DNA of 64,000 bases from Nocardia transvalensis NBRC 15921 (GTDB taxonomy: Bacteria; Actinomycetota; Actinomycetes; Mycobacteriales; Mycobacteriaceae), in NCBI RefSeq assembly GCF_000308875.1, contig NZ_BAGL01000050.1, positions 1 to 64,000 of the forward strand. Reading direction: 5' to 3'. Positions within the stretch are counted from its first letter, which is position 1. The number at the start of each line of letters is the position of its first letter. The notes under the pieces are model-generated. The model was not told the DNA's origin, did not search any database, and was given only the letters and a program-made list of their open reading frames with translations. The position numbers and the translations under genes were made by a program. Positions 53,120 through 61,523 of the stretch are shown here, piece by piece.

Positions 53120-54585
53120 CCGACGCAGCGGACCGGCGGACCGTCACCCAGGTGGCGGTCGAGGCGACCCTGGACGACCTGCAGACCCGCTACGACCGCT
53201 CGGTCGGCGCGCTGCGCGCGGCGGTGAAGGATTTCGTCGACACCGGCGTCGCGCCCGACGAGGCCACCCGCGCCTCGGGCCTGTTCGTGTACCCGGAACT
53301 GCGCATCAGCTGGGACGGCCGCACCCAGCCGAAGAACCGCACCCGGGCCTGGGGCCGCCTCACCCGGCCCGGTACCTACCGAACGACGATCACCCGCCCG
53401 GCGCTGCTGCGCCGGTACCTGACCGAGCAGCTGACGGTGATCGCCGAGGACTACGACATCCACATCGAGGTCGGCCCGTCGCGGCAGGAGATCCCGTATC
53501 CGTACGTGATCGACGCCGCCGAACTCGGGCTGGACCGGTCCATGAGCGCCGATCTGGCCCGGTACTTCCCGACCACCGACCTGGCCGCCGTCGGCGACGA
53601 GATCGCCGACGGCCTCATCGATACGAGCGGCCCGCTGCCGCTGAGCCACTTCGACGCGCTGCGCACCGATTTCTCGCTGGCGCGGCTGCGGCACTACACC
53701 GGGACGCCGGTCGAGCACTTCCAGCCGTTCGTGCTGTTCACCAACTACACCCGCTACGTCGACGAATTCGTGCGCTGGGCCACCGATCTCATCGCCGACC
53801 CCGCCACGCCCTATATCGGCCTGTCCTGTGCCGGCGGGACGGTCATCACCGCCGAGAGCCGGGACGCGGATTCGACGGCCGCCGACCTGGCGTGGAAGAA
53901 GCATCAGATGCCCGCGTGGCACCTGATGTCGTCCACCGGCCACGGTCTCACGCTGGTCAATATCGGCGTCGGGCCCGCGAACGCCAAGAACATGTGCGAC
54001 CACCTGGCCGTCCTGCGCCCGCACGCCTGGCTGATGATCGGCCATTGCGGCGGGCTGCGGGAGAGCCAGGACATCGGCGACTACGTCCTCGCCCATGCCT
54101 ACCTGCGCGACGACCACGTCCTGGATCCCGTTCTGCCGCCGGATATTCCGATCCCCAGCATCGCCGAGGTGCAGCGCGCCCTCTACGACGCGACCAAACA
54201 GGTCAGCGGCATGCCCGGCGAGGCGGTGAAGGAGCGCCTGCGCACCGGCACGGTCGTCACCACCGACGACCGCAACTGGGAACTCCGCTATTCGGCCTCG
54301 GCCCTGCGCTTCAACCTCAGCCGCGCGGTAGCCGTCGACATGGAGAGCGCCACCATCGCCGCCCAGGGCTACCGCTTCCGCGTCCCCTACGGCACCCTCC
54401 TCTGCGTCTCCGACAAACCCCTCCACGGCGAGATCAAACTCCCCGGCCAAGCCAACCGCTTCTACGAGGGCACAGTCTCCGAACACCTCCAAATAGGCAT
54501 CCGCGCCATAGAACTCCTCCGAGCCGAAGGCGACAGCCTCCACTCCCGCAAACTCCGCACCTTCAACGAACCCCCCTTCCGCTGA
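53116..54585 (+). CDS. amn: AMP nucleosidase
   Basis: A 489-aa enzyme hydrolysing AMP to adenine and ribose 5-phosphate; E. coli Amn is 484 aa. The N-terminal AMP-nucleosidase domain (about 30-180, SGLFVYPELRISWDG) precedes the phosphorylase-like catalytic fold with GHGLTLVNIGVGPANAKNM, MIGHCGGLRE and the active-site segment VDMESATIAAQG, then CVSDKPLHGEIKLPG. ATG 53116 overlaps the bisC stop (ATGA); the longer upstream frame is a shadow of bisC. Coupling to a sulfoxide reductase is unexpected. Confidence 0.93.
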   Translation: MTDAADRRTVTQVAVEATLDDLQTRYDRSVGALRAAVKDFVDTGVAPDEATRASGLFVYPELRISWDGRTQPKNRTRAWGRLTRPGTYRTTITRPALLRRYLTEQLTVIAEDYDIHIEVGPSRQEIPYPYVIDAAELGLDRSMSADLARYFPTTDLAAVGDEIADGLIDTSGPLPLSHFDALRTDFSLARLRHYTGTPVEHFQPFVLFTNYTRYVDEFVRWATDLIADPATPYIGLSCAGGTVITAESRDADSTAADLAWKKHQMPAWHLMSSTGHGLTLVNIGVGPANAKNMCDHLAVLRPHAWLMIGHCGGLRESQDIGDYVLAHAYLRDDHVLDPVLPPDIPIPSIAEVQRALYDATKQVSGMPGEAVKERLRTGTVVTTDDRNWELRYSASALRFNLSRAVAVDMESATIAAQGYRFRVPYGTLLCVSDKPLHGEIKLPGQANRFYEGTVSEHLQIGIRAIELLRAEGDSLHSRKLRTFNEPPFR

Positions 54586-54720
54586 CCTGCCTTCCGACGG
54601 GCGGTTCGGTGTGTTGTCGCGCACCAGGCAAGGGGGCTCCGACAGTACCTGTACCACCAGGGTCTCCCGGACGTCCGAAACGGCTGTCAATGTGTCCGAG
54701 TCGGAAGGAACCGGAGACCA

Positions 54721-55527
54721 ATGGCGGACAACCAATGCACTACTCACACAGAACTTTTCGATCTGAGCGGAAAGTACGCTCTTGTCACTGGCGGCACCAG
54801 GGGCATCGGGATGATGATCGCGCGCGGCCTTCTCCAGGCGGGCGCCCGCGTCGTCATCAGCGCACGCACGGCAGATGCGTGCGCGCAGGCACAGCGTCTA
54901 CTGTCCGAATTCGGCGAGGTTCGAGCAATCCCCGCCGACCTGTCCAGGCACGAGGAGTGTCAGCGTCTCGCTGATCTTGTCGAGGCCGACTCCGGACGCC
55001 TGGACATCCTCGTCAACAACGCGGGAGCGATGTGGCGCGAGCCGCTGGAGACGTTCCCGGACGAAGCCTGGGACGCCGTGCTCGACCTCAACCTCAAGTC
55101 GCCGTTCTGGCTGGTGCAGGCGCTGCTGCCCGCACTGCGCCGGGCGGGCACCGCCGATGATCCCGCGCGGATCATCAACATCGGCAGTATCGCCGCCATC
55201 CACGTCGCCGCGGCGCCCAACTACTCCTACGCCAGCAGCAAAGCGGCACTCCATCAACTCACTAGGGTGCTTGCCAGAGAACTGGGCCCACAGCACGTCA
55301 CGGTGAACGCGGTAGCCCCAGGAGTGTTCCCCTCGCAGATGATGGCGTCCGCACTCGATGCCATCGGCGACACGATCGCGGGGGCGGCCCCGCTGCGCCG
55401 GCTCGGCCGCGACGACGACATGGCCGGTGTCGCCGTATTTCTCGCCGGCCGGGCCGGGTCCTACCTCACGGGGGCCATCATCCCGGTCGACGGCGGCATC
55501 GCGACGACCGCGACGGGTACCCCCTAG
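54721..55527 (+). CDS. Short-chain dehydrogenase/reductase
   Basis: A 268-aa classical SDR. The NADP loop is TGGTRGIG (24-31), NNAG follows at VNNAGAMW, the active site is IGSIAAIH with YASSK, and the C-terminus has the typical TGAIIPVDGG. Start ATG 54721 has GGAGA upstream. The specific substrate is not readable; the closest style is 3-oxoacyl-ACP-reductase-like or sugar/steroid dehydrogenases. It is followed on the same strand by an XRE/MmyB regulator, a common local pairing in which the regulator controls the dehydrogenase. Confidence 0.87.
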   Translation: MADNQCTTHTELFDLSGKYALVTGGTRGIGMMIARGLLQAGARVVISARTADACAQAQRLLSEFGEVRAIPADLSRHEECQRLADLVEADSGRLDILVNNAGAMWREPLETFPDEAWDAVLDLNLKSPFWLVQALLPALRRAGTADDPARIINIGSIAAIHVAAAPNYSYASSKAALHQLTRVLARELGPQHVTVNAVAPGVFPSQMMASALDAIGDTIAGAAPLRRLGRDDDMAGVAVFLAGRAGSYLTGAIIPVDGGIATTATGTP

Positions 55528-55607
55528 ACGTCGGCGCAAGGCTTTGCCCGGCAACCGACGGGCCCTCGCGAACATCTCCAGAGGCGGGTCTCTCACGCAG
55601 TCGTCGG

Positions 55608-55622
55608 GGTACCCGCAGTACC
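55608..55622. promoter_or_regulatory. Palindrome upstream of the XRE/MmyB regulator
   Basis: GGTAC-CCGCA-GTACC is a perfect 5-5-5 dyad 35 bp upstream of the regulator's start. The SDR promoter also carries CAGTACCTGTACC (54643-54655), sharing the CAGTACCT core (55616-55623 here), so both may be sites of the same regulator. Confidence 0.45.
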
Positions 55623-55657
55623 TCCCTCATCCTGCAGGACGCGCTTACGGTGAGGGG

Positions 55658-56539
55658 ATGGCCACGAGGGATCTACGCACCGATATCCGGGAGTTTCTCA
55701 GCTCGCGTCGCGCCCGCATCGCACCCGAGCAGGCGGGCTTGCCCGCTTACGGCGGCAATCGCCGGGTCAAAGGTCTGCGTCGCGAGGAGGTAGCGCTACT
55801 GGCGGGGGTCTCGGTCGACTACTACGTGCGCATGGAGCGCGGCGGCCTCGCCGGTGCCTCCGATGGCGTGCTCGACGCGTTGGCCGTCGCGTTGCAACTC
55901 GACGAGGCCGAGCGCGACCACCTGTTCCACCTCGCACGCCGATCCGCGACGCCCAGCGGCCTCCGCCGGCACAGGCCTGCCGCGGCGGTGCGCTCGACAC
56001 TGCAGCGGGTGCTCGACGCCATCTCCGATGCGCCCGCCCTGATCGGCAACGGGCGGTATGACGTGCTCGCCATGAATCACCTTGCCCGCGCGCTGTATTC
56101 ACCGGTGCTGGCCGACCCGCGACGGCCGGCGAACACTGCTCGGTTCGTCTATCTAGCTCCCGAGGCGGCCAGAGATTTCTTTGTCGACTACGACCGAATC
56201 GCCGGTGACGTGGCCGCGAAGCTGCGCATGGAAGCCGGCCGCAATCCACACGACGAGGAGCTGATCGCCCTGGTCGGTGAACTGTCGACGCGCAGTGCGC
56301 TGTTCCGGCAGCGGTGGGCATCCCGGGACGTCCGGCTGCACCGGTCCGGACGCAAGCGTATGCACCATCCGGTCGTGGGCCGGCTCGACTTGGACGTCGA
56401 GTCCCTGGACCTGCCCGCCGAACCCGGCCTGTACCTCACCGTCTACACCGCCCCCGCGGGCACACCGACCGCTGACAACCTAGCGCTCCTGGCGTCGTGG
56501 GCAGCCACCCAACAGACGCTCGAAGCACACAACGAATAG
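55658..56539 (+). CDS. XRE-family regulator with MmyB-type ligand-binding domain
   Basis: A 293-aa regulator. The N-terminal XRE helix-turn-helix is RREEVALLAGVSVDYYVRME (about 44-63), followed by the MmyB-like PAS-fold domain (YDVLAMNHLARALYSPVL to the C-terminal LYLTVYTAPAGTPTADNLALLASWA), said to bind fatty-acid-like ligands in this family. ATG 55658 follows GAGGGG; the longer frame from 55358 is not real. It probably autoregulates through the palindrome at 55608 and controls the SDR upstream. Confidence 0.88.
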   Translation: MATRDLRTDIREFLSSRRARIAPEQAGLPAYGGNRRVKGLRREEVALLAGVSVDYYVRMERGGLAGASDGVLDALAVALQLDEAERDHLFHLARRSATPSGLRRHRPAAAVRSTLQRVLDAISDAPALIGNGRYDVLAMNHLARALYSPVLADPRRPANTARFVYLAPEAARDFFVDYDRIAGDVAAKLRMEAGRNPHDEELIALVGELSTRSALFRQRWASRDVRLHRSGRKRMHHPVVGRLDLDVESLDLPAEPGLYLTVYTAPAGTPTADNLALLASWAATQQTLEAHNE

Positions 56540-56606
56540 TCCACCCCTTCACCCGTACTTACCGGAACCCCTCTGGGTTCACCCTCCCTGCCCAGGCAAT
56601 TCCTTG

Positions 56607-56666
56607 TTTCCGGCGTGCTTGTGGCCGGAATCTCACCATGGATTCCGGCCAGAAGCACGCCGGAAA
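56607..56666. repeat. 26-bp near-perfect inverted repeat (long hairpin)
   Basis: Arms 56607-56632 and 56641-56666 are complementary at 25 of 26 positions around an 8-nt loop. A second, smaller hairpin (56658-56674, arms CGCCGGA/TCCGGCG, 3-nt loop) overlaps the right arm, so the two structures exclude each other. It lies between the XRE gene and the small membrane gene. No U tract follows on either strand. It may be a terminator, a processing or attenuation element, or a small palindromic repeat unit. Confidence 0.8.
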
Positions 56667-56677
56667 ATCCGGCGATG

Positions 56678-56872
56678 TCAGGAGATGGAGGCAGTGAGTA
56701 CCAGGATGCCGCCGGTGAGGAGACCGGCGACCTTCACGACCTCCAGGGCTATATACACATAGTGGCTGTGGGAGCGTGGGGCGTTCAGGGGCGCTTCGAG
56801 GAACGAGATCGCCAGCACCATGCCCAGCCAGAGGAAGGCGGCGGCGGTGACGGCGGCCCAGGCGGAAGTCAT
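56678..56872 (-). CDS. Small two-helix membrane protein, apparently an internally shortened family member
   Basis: A 64-aa protein. The first part (AFLWLGMVLAISFLEAPLNA) matches the opening of a roughly 140-150-residue actinobacterial membrane family that I remember as starting FLWLGMVLAISFLEAPLKF. The second part (YVYIALEVVKVAGLLTGGIL) looks like that family's last helix. The middle (about 80 residues with two helices) is absent and the join is in frame. It may be a degenerated gene or a genuine short form. It ends next to the hairpin at 56607. Confidence 0.5.
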   Translation of the reverse strand: MTSAWAAVTAAAFLWLGMVLAISFLEAPLNAPRSHSHYVYIALEVVKVAGLLTGGILVLTASIS

Positions 56873-56928
56873 GCGGTGGTCCTGTCCTTTCGGTCCGGTG
56901 CCGGCTACCAGAATGCTAAGGAGTGGTC

Positions 56929-57450
56929 ATGCAGGTCCGCACATCTCATCCGATCGTGGACGCCGTCCTCGATCGGTATCGGCGTGAACTCGGCGAGGCG
57001 TTTCCCGTGTACCGCAATCACGTGTTGCGCGGCCTGAACTATCACGAGGTGTTGCTGGGGGAGCCGGTGCCCGATACGGCCGCCCTGGCGTGGGCGGTGC
57101 ACGATCTGGGGATCTGGACGGCCGGGACGTGGGATTACCTGGCACCGTCGGCGGATCTGGTCGGGAAGCACGCCGAGGAGTTCGGAATCGAGGACACCGA
57201 GCGAGCACGCCGGATGGTCCTCGACCACCATCGGCTCCGCGGTATCGACGACCGGCTGCCCGAAACGTTCCGCATCGCCGACCGCGTCGATGCCAGCCAC
57301 GGCCTCCTACGCGGGCCGGTGCCTCGCGCGGACATCGAGACCGTCGTCGCCGAACTGCCGTACCTCGGATTCCACCGCTTTCTCCTCCGCACCGGCACCC
57401 GCTGGGCACTGAGACATCCCTTCCACCCCCTGCCGATGGTCCGCTGGTAA
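56929..57450 (+). CDS. HD-domain hydrolase-like protein
   Basis: A 173-aa protein with the HD metal-binding pattern: YRNHVLRGLNYHEVLLG, then AWAVHDLGIWTAGTWDYLAPS with the His-Asp pair, followed by KHAEEFG and VLDHHRLRG which supply further ligands. Such small HD proteins are phosphohydrolases of uncertain substrate. ATG 56929 has AAGGAG 5 bp upstream. A 16-bp palindrome (CCATGA-ATTC-TCATGG, 57454-57469) follows the stop codon and may be its terminator. Confidence 0.8.
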   Translation: MQVRTSHPIVDAVLDRYRRELGEAFPVYRNHVLRGLNYHEVLLGEPVPDTAALAWAVHDLGIWTAGTWDYLAPSADLVGKHAEEFGIEDTERARRMVLDHHRLRGIDDRLPETFRIADRVDASHGLLRGPVPRADIETVVAELPYLGFHRFLLRTGTRWALRHPFHPLPMVRW

Positions 57451-57548
57451 TCCCCATGAATTCTCATGGTGCCGTTGCACTTTCGCGACATGCTGTGTGA
57501 AGACACCATGGCAGTGCCGCGACCCCGACGAGAACACGCGACGCGTCG

Positions 57549-58163
57549 TCAGAGCACGTCGTAGGTCAGGTGCGTCGCCGTCGAGGTCGGGAGCACGGTG
57601 CGCTGGACGAGCGTGCGCGGCGAGCCACCGGTGAACAGTGGCGTCCCGGAGCCCAGCACGACCGGGGACAGGTGCAACACCTGCACCTCGACCAGCCCGG
57701 CGGCGAGCGCGGTGCCGATCGTCGCGCCGCCGCCCATGAGAACGACGTCGAGGTCCTTGCCGGCCGCCGACGAGGCCGCCTCGGCCCGCTCACGCGCGGC
57801 CGCGACGGCATCGGACAGACCGGTGGTGACGAATGTCCAGTCGAGGTCGGCGAGCCGCACCGACTCCGGCGGTGCACCGGTCACGACGACGAACGCGGGC
57901 TTACCGACCTCACCCGCGCCGTAGCCGATGTCGTCGCTCCAGCCCTCCGGCCCATCGACCACGTCGAAAAGCCGGCGGCCCAGGACAACGGCCCCCGAGC
58001 GCGTGGTCGCCTCGCGCAACACCCGCTGATCGTCCGGGTCGCCGGAAAATGCCCACGTATGCAGTGCTTCACCGCCGGTCCCCAGCCCGTTACGCGGACC
58101 GGGGTCAGGCCCGGTGACGAAGCCGTCCAGGGACACCGAGATATCCGCGACGATTCGAGTCAT
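57549..58163 (-). CDS. Dihydrofolate-reductase-fold (RibD C-terminal) family protein
   Basis: A 204-aa protein of the RibD_C/DHFR-like superfamily. The opening VADISVSLDGFVTGPD and SGAVVLGRRLFDVVDG, the middle VVLMGGGATIGTALAAGLVE and the end LSPVVLGSGTPLF are the standard family blocks for NADPH binding. These small stand-alone forms are common in actinobacteria, and their substrate is generally unknown; they rarely function as true dihydrofolate reductases. It is convergent with the HD gene. Confidence 0.87.
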   Translation of the reverse strand: MTRIVADISVSLDGFVTGPDPGPRNGLGTGGEALHTWAFSGDPDDQRVLREATTRSGAVVLGRRLFDVVDGPEGWSDDIGYGAGEVGKPAFVVVTGAPPESVRLADLDWTFVTTGLSDAVAAARERAEAASSAAGKDLDVVLMGGGATIGTALAAGLVEVQVLHLSPVVLGSGTPLFTGGSPRTLVQRTVLPTSTATHLTYDVL

Positions 58164-58243
58164 AGGAGACCAGACGCGATACGACCGCCGAACTCATCGG
58201 TCGACGCTCGAACGCGGAGTGCCCTGTTCATCGAACCGGACGA

Positions 58244-59464
58244 TTACAGGCCCAGCTTGGTCACCGCGTTATCCTCCAACGGGTTCGCGGTGCGAATGTA
58301 GCCGTGCACGGTGCGGGGATTCGCCCAGCGCCCCTGCCGCATGATCTCGCGGTCACTGGCGCCGCCCAGCGCCGCCTGAGTCGCGAAACCCGCGCGCAGC
58401 GAGTGCCCCGAGAACAGGTCCGGGTCCAGGCCCGCCCGCGCGGCGTAGCGTTTGACGAGTTCGGCGACGGCGCGGCCGGACATGGCAGTATCGCTGATGC
58501 CGCCGTGCCGCGAGATCGCGGGGAACAGGGGCAGATCGGGGTCGTCGAGGGTGGTGCCGGTGAAGGCGTGACAGCGGTGGATGGCACTGTCGGCGGGCAT
58601 CTGTTCCGCCAGCCAGGCACGCAGTCCGGCCGCGCCGCGCGCGAAATGTATCTCGCGCAGGCGAATCCAGTCCGCGAAGGCGCACACCGGACAGGTGCGG
58701 GGCCGCGCGCCGCGGGGGAGCGCCACGCGCTGCGCGGCGACACCCGTCGGGTCCGTCTTGGTCGCGGGCAGCTGGACCAGCAGGATCGGTTCGCCGCTGG
58801 CGTGATCCACCTCGGCCCGGACATCCGCGATCCGCAGCCCGGCGATCTCGCTGCGGCGCAACGCACCCGCGAAACCGACGAGCAGGACCAGGATGTCCCG
58901 GCGGCGGGCGGGTTCGGTCGGCCAGCCGGGTGCGGGCAACCCGCCGAGCAGCTGCTCGAGAGTGTGCAGCAGGACCGGTCGCTTGCGCTTCGGCTGGGTG
59001 CGGCGCGTGCGCCGGATACCGCGCAGCGTCAGGCGGACGACGTCGGTGCGGGTGGGGGAGGGCAGCCCGTTCGCGGCGTGCACGGCCGCGATCGCCGCAC
59101 TCTTCCGTTCCAGAGTGGCCGCGCTGAAGGCCCACTCGCCGCCGGGCTTGCGGGTGTCGGCGGCGGCCGCCAGATACACGGCGACGTCCAGCGGATCGGC
59201 GGGCAGCGCCTGCCTGCCCTCCGAGGCGCACCACGCCGACCATGCGATCCAGTCGGATCGGTAGGCGCGCACGGTATTCGGCGACTGCGACGCCTCCAGG
59301 TACCGCCCCAGCGCCCCGGCCTGCTCGTCGTCGAAGCGCTCCCGCACCCTGCGCAGCGCCGCGGCATCCACGAGCACACTGCGCACGCCGCGCCGCAACT
59401 CGCTGTGCACCGCGTCGGGCACAGCGATCTGCCGGGTCCCGGTATCCGCCTCGACTGTGCTCAT
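58244..59464 (-). CDS. Tyrosine recombinase / site-specific integrase
   Basis: A 406-aa recombinase with a SAM-like N-terminal core-binding domain (about 40-150, LGRYLEASQSPNTVRAYRSD) and an intact catalytic domain: Arg203 in ALRRSEI, the beta-hairpin Lys in ATKTDPTG, His354 and Arg357 in GHSLRAG, Trp380 in QGRWANP and the nucleophile Tyr389 in VHGYIR. A long insertion with a CPVC pair (about 290) separates boxes. All catalytic residues are present, so it should be active. No excisionase, tRNA or repeated attachment site is visible beside it. It marks 54.7-64 kb as a possible mobile or island region. Confidence 0.9.
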   Translation of the reverse strand: MSTVEADTGTRQIAVPDAVHSELRRGVRSVLVDAAALRRVRERFDDEQAGALGRYLEASQSPNTVRAYRSDWIAWSAWCASEGRQALPADPLDVAVYLAAAADTRKPGGEWAFSAATLERKSAAIAAVHAANGLPSPTRTDVVRLTLRGIRRTRRTQPKRKRPVLLHTLEQLLGGLPAPGWPTEPARRRDILVLLVGFAGALRRSEIAGLRIADVRAEVDHASGEPILLVQLPATKTDPTGVAAQRVALPRGARPRTCPVCAFADWIRLREIHFARGAAGLRAWLAEQMPADSAIHRCHAFTGTTLDDPDLPLFPAISRHGGISDTAMSGRAVAELVKRYAARAGLDPDLFSGHSLRAGFATQAALGGASDREIMRQGRWANPRTVHGYIRTANPLEDNAVTKLGL

Positions 59465-59522
59465 CGCAGGTCACCGTACCGCGATCCGGCGGTGTCCCCA
59501 GCGACGGTGATTCGGTGGCGCG

Positions 59523-60443
59523 TCAGCGCGGAGCGCGGCGGGAGAGTGCCACGCCGAGGAGGCATACCGCGCCGCCGAGGAGCCCCCAGGCCGTGGGGAT
59601 TTCGGCGAGCAGCACCCACGAGAGCAGGATCGAGAGGGCCGGAACGGCATAGGTGCTGGCGGTCAGGCGGCTCGCGGCCGTCCGGTGCAGCGCGTAGGAC
59701 CACGCCGTGAAACCCAGTGCGGTAGGGAACAACCCGAGATAGATGCCGTCGGCGATGACACGGGCGGGTGCGGCGGACAGCTCGCTGATCAACTGCGGAG
59801 TCCACGGCAGCAGGGCAACCGTCCCGATGACGCAGCCCAGCCAGATCGCGGTGAGCGGGTCCACGTAGCGCAACGCGGGCTTCTGCACCAGCACGCCCGC
59901 CGCGTACAGCACGGCGGCGAGCACGCACAACAGCACGCCGAGCCCGTCGCGGTGGCCCCCGCCACTCGACACCGCGATGATCGCCACACCGGCCAGCGAC
60001 ACCCCGGCCCCGAGCAGCAGCGCGCGGGTCAGCAGTTCCCCGAACAGGCCGGCGGCGCCGAAGGCGACCAGCAGCGGCGCGAGATTCACCAGCAACGCCG
60101 CCGTCCCCGCATCGACATGCAGCTCCGCGGTGTTCAGCGCGACGGTGTATCCGGCCAGCCAGAGCACCGCGTACGCCGTCACGAGCAGCAGCGCGCGCGG
60201 CGATCGCGGGATCCGGTCCAGGGGCCGGCGGCGGGCGAATACCGGAATCGTCAGCGCCGCGGCGGCGACCACCAGCCGCAGCAGCGCCATGGGCGCGGGC
60301 GAAAGATGCGGTCCCGCATCGCGGATCGCGACGAATGCCGACGCCCACAGGACCACCGCGACCAACGCGGCGACGGCGCTCGCGACATCGGCGCCGCCGT
60401 GCTGTGCGGTGGGCCGGGAAGGCGGATCGGCGAGTTCGGTCAT
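59523..60443 (-). CDS. EamA/DMT-family transporter (RhaT/YdcZ-like exporter)
   Basis: A 306-aa protein with ten hydrophobic helices in two EamA repeats (VVLWASAFVAIRDAGPHLSPAP opens the first; AAVLYAAGVLVQKPALRYVDP opens the second; SRLTASTYAVPALSILLSWV near the end is typical). Such permeases export amino acids or metabolites. The frame extends to 60539, but ATG 60443 gives the family's normal start. It is divergent from the LysR gene and probably its target. Confidence 0.87.
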   Translation of the reverse strand: MTELADPPSRPTAQHGGADVASAVAALVAVVLWASAFVAIRDAGPHLSPAPMALLRLVVAAAALTIPVFARRRPLDRIPRSPRALLLVTAYAVLWLAGYTVALNTAELHVDAGTAALLVNLAPLLVAFGAAGLFGELLTRALLLGAGVSLAGVAIIAVSSGGGHRDGLGVLLCVLAAVLYAAGVLVQKPALRYVDPLTAIWLGCVIGTVALLPWTPQLISELSAAPARVIADGIYLGLFPTALGFTAWSYALHRTAASRLTASTYAVPALSILLSWVLLAEIPTAWGLLGGAVCLLGVALSRRAPR

Positions 60444-60599
60444 GTCCGCGATCGTCGCCGCCGGGGTCCGGACGGCACAAGTGAATTCCGGACCTGTCGG
60501 TCGGTGCGCAGCGGTATCGGGGTGTGCTTCGTGGGTCACTCAGCCATCGTCGGCCGTTCCATACGACAGCACAAGCGAACAAAATAGAACAACAAGTAA

Positions 60600-60611
60600 G
60601 TACAGCTGTAC
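60600..60611. promoter_or_regulatory. Palindrome in the EamA / LysR divergent promoter
   Basis: GTACAGCTGTAC, a perfect 12-bp palindrome, ends 9 bp before the lysR start in an AT-richer stretch of the 177-bp gap. It is well placed for LysR autorepression. Confidence 0.45.
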
Positions 60612-60620
60612 GATCGGGGC

Positions 60621-61511
60621 ATGCTCGATATCTCCCGGCTGCGGCTGCTGCGGACCGTCATCGCCACCGGCTCGCTGCGGGCGAGCGCCGAGACCCTCGG
60701 TTATACGCCGTCGGCGGCCAGTCAGCAGTTGGCCGCGCTGCAACGCCAGACCGGTCTGCGCCTGGTCGAGAAGTCCGGCCGGGGAATCGAACCCACGGCG
60801 GCCGGGCGCGCGCTCGCCGCGGAATCCAGCGGGCTGTTCGAGGAATTGAGCCGTCTCGACGGTGTGGTCGGCGACCTGCGCGCGGGACGGGTCGGCACCC
60901 TGTCCATCGGGTACGTGGCGTCCGTCGGCGCCACCTGGCTGCCGCCGATCGTCGACGGCCTGCGGTCCGAATTCCCCGAACTCCGGCTGGAGTTGCGCAT
61001 GGCCGATGTCAGCGCGGGCCCGCGCGATATCGACGTGTTCGTCGAGGACGCCGAGACGACTCCGTCTGCCGCCGTGCGGATTTCGCGACTCGTCGCCGAT
61101 CCCTACGTCCTGGCCGTGCGCGCGGACGATCCGCTCGCGTCCCGGCCCGAGGTCCCGTTGAGCGAGCTGGCCGACCGCGCCTGGATCGACAACGAACCGG
61201 TGGACGGCCCCTGCCGCCGCATCCTGCTCGACGCGTGCGCGCAGGCCGGGATCACGCCGCGATTCCAGGTGCAGACCCCGGACTACCGCACCGCGCTGCC
61301 GATGGTCGCCACCGGCATCGGCATCACCGTGCTGCCCAGGCTCGCGGCCCGGGACCTGCCCGCCGGAGTCACGGCCCGCCCGTTGACCGCGCCGACGCCG
61401 ATACGATTCGTCAGCATCGCCGTCCGCCGGTCGATCGCGGAGAATCCGGCGGTCCGCCGCACCGTCGAGCTGTTGTTATCCATTGCGCGGCAGGGCATTC
61501 CGGTCGACTAG
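60621..61511 (+). CDS. LysR-family transcriptional regulator
   Basis: A 296-aa regulator. The N-terminal winged HTH is LRLLRTVIATGSLRASAETL then YTPSAASQQLAALQRQTGLR, with the LysR linker helix, followed by the two-lobed periplasmic-binding-like effector domain (GTLSIGYVASVGATWLP to ITVLPRLAARDL). ATG 60621 has CGGGGC before it. Divergent from the EamA transporter, the usual arrangement for regulator and target; the effector is unknown. Confidence 0.88.
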   Translation: MLDISRLRLLRTVIATGSLRASAETLGYTPSAASQQLAALQRQTGLRLVEKSGRGIEPTAAGRALAAESSGLFEELSRLDGVVGDLRAGRVGTLSIGYVASVGATWLPPIVDGLRSEFPELRLELRMADVSAGPRDIDVFVEDAETTPSAAVRISRLVADPYVLAVRADDPLASRPEVPLSELADRAWIDNEPVDGPCRRILLDACAQAGITPRFQVQTPDYRTALPMVATGIGITVLPRLAARDLPAGVTARPLTAPTPIRFVSIAVRRSIAENPAVRRTVELLLSIARQGIPVD

Positions 61512-61523
61512 TGCCGCGTCCGA

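Noticed and set aside
52600..54747. 715-aa minus-strand reading frame over bisC and amn
   Set aside because: Both plus-strand genes have intact family motifs through this interval; the antisense product is low-complexity.
58244..59464. tRNA or direct-repeat attachment site next to the integrase
   Set aside because: I found no tRNA-like cloverleaf sequence or long direct repeat on either side.
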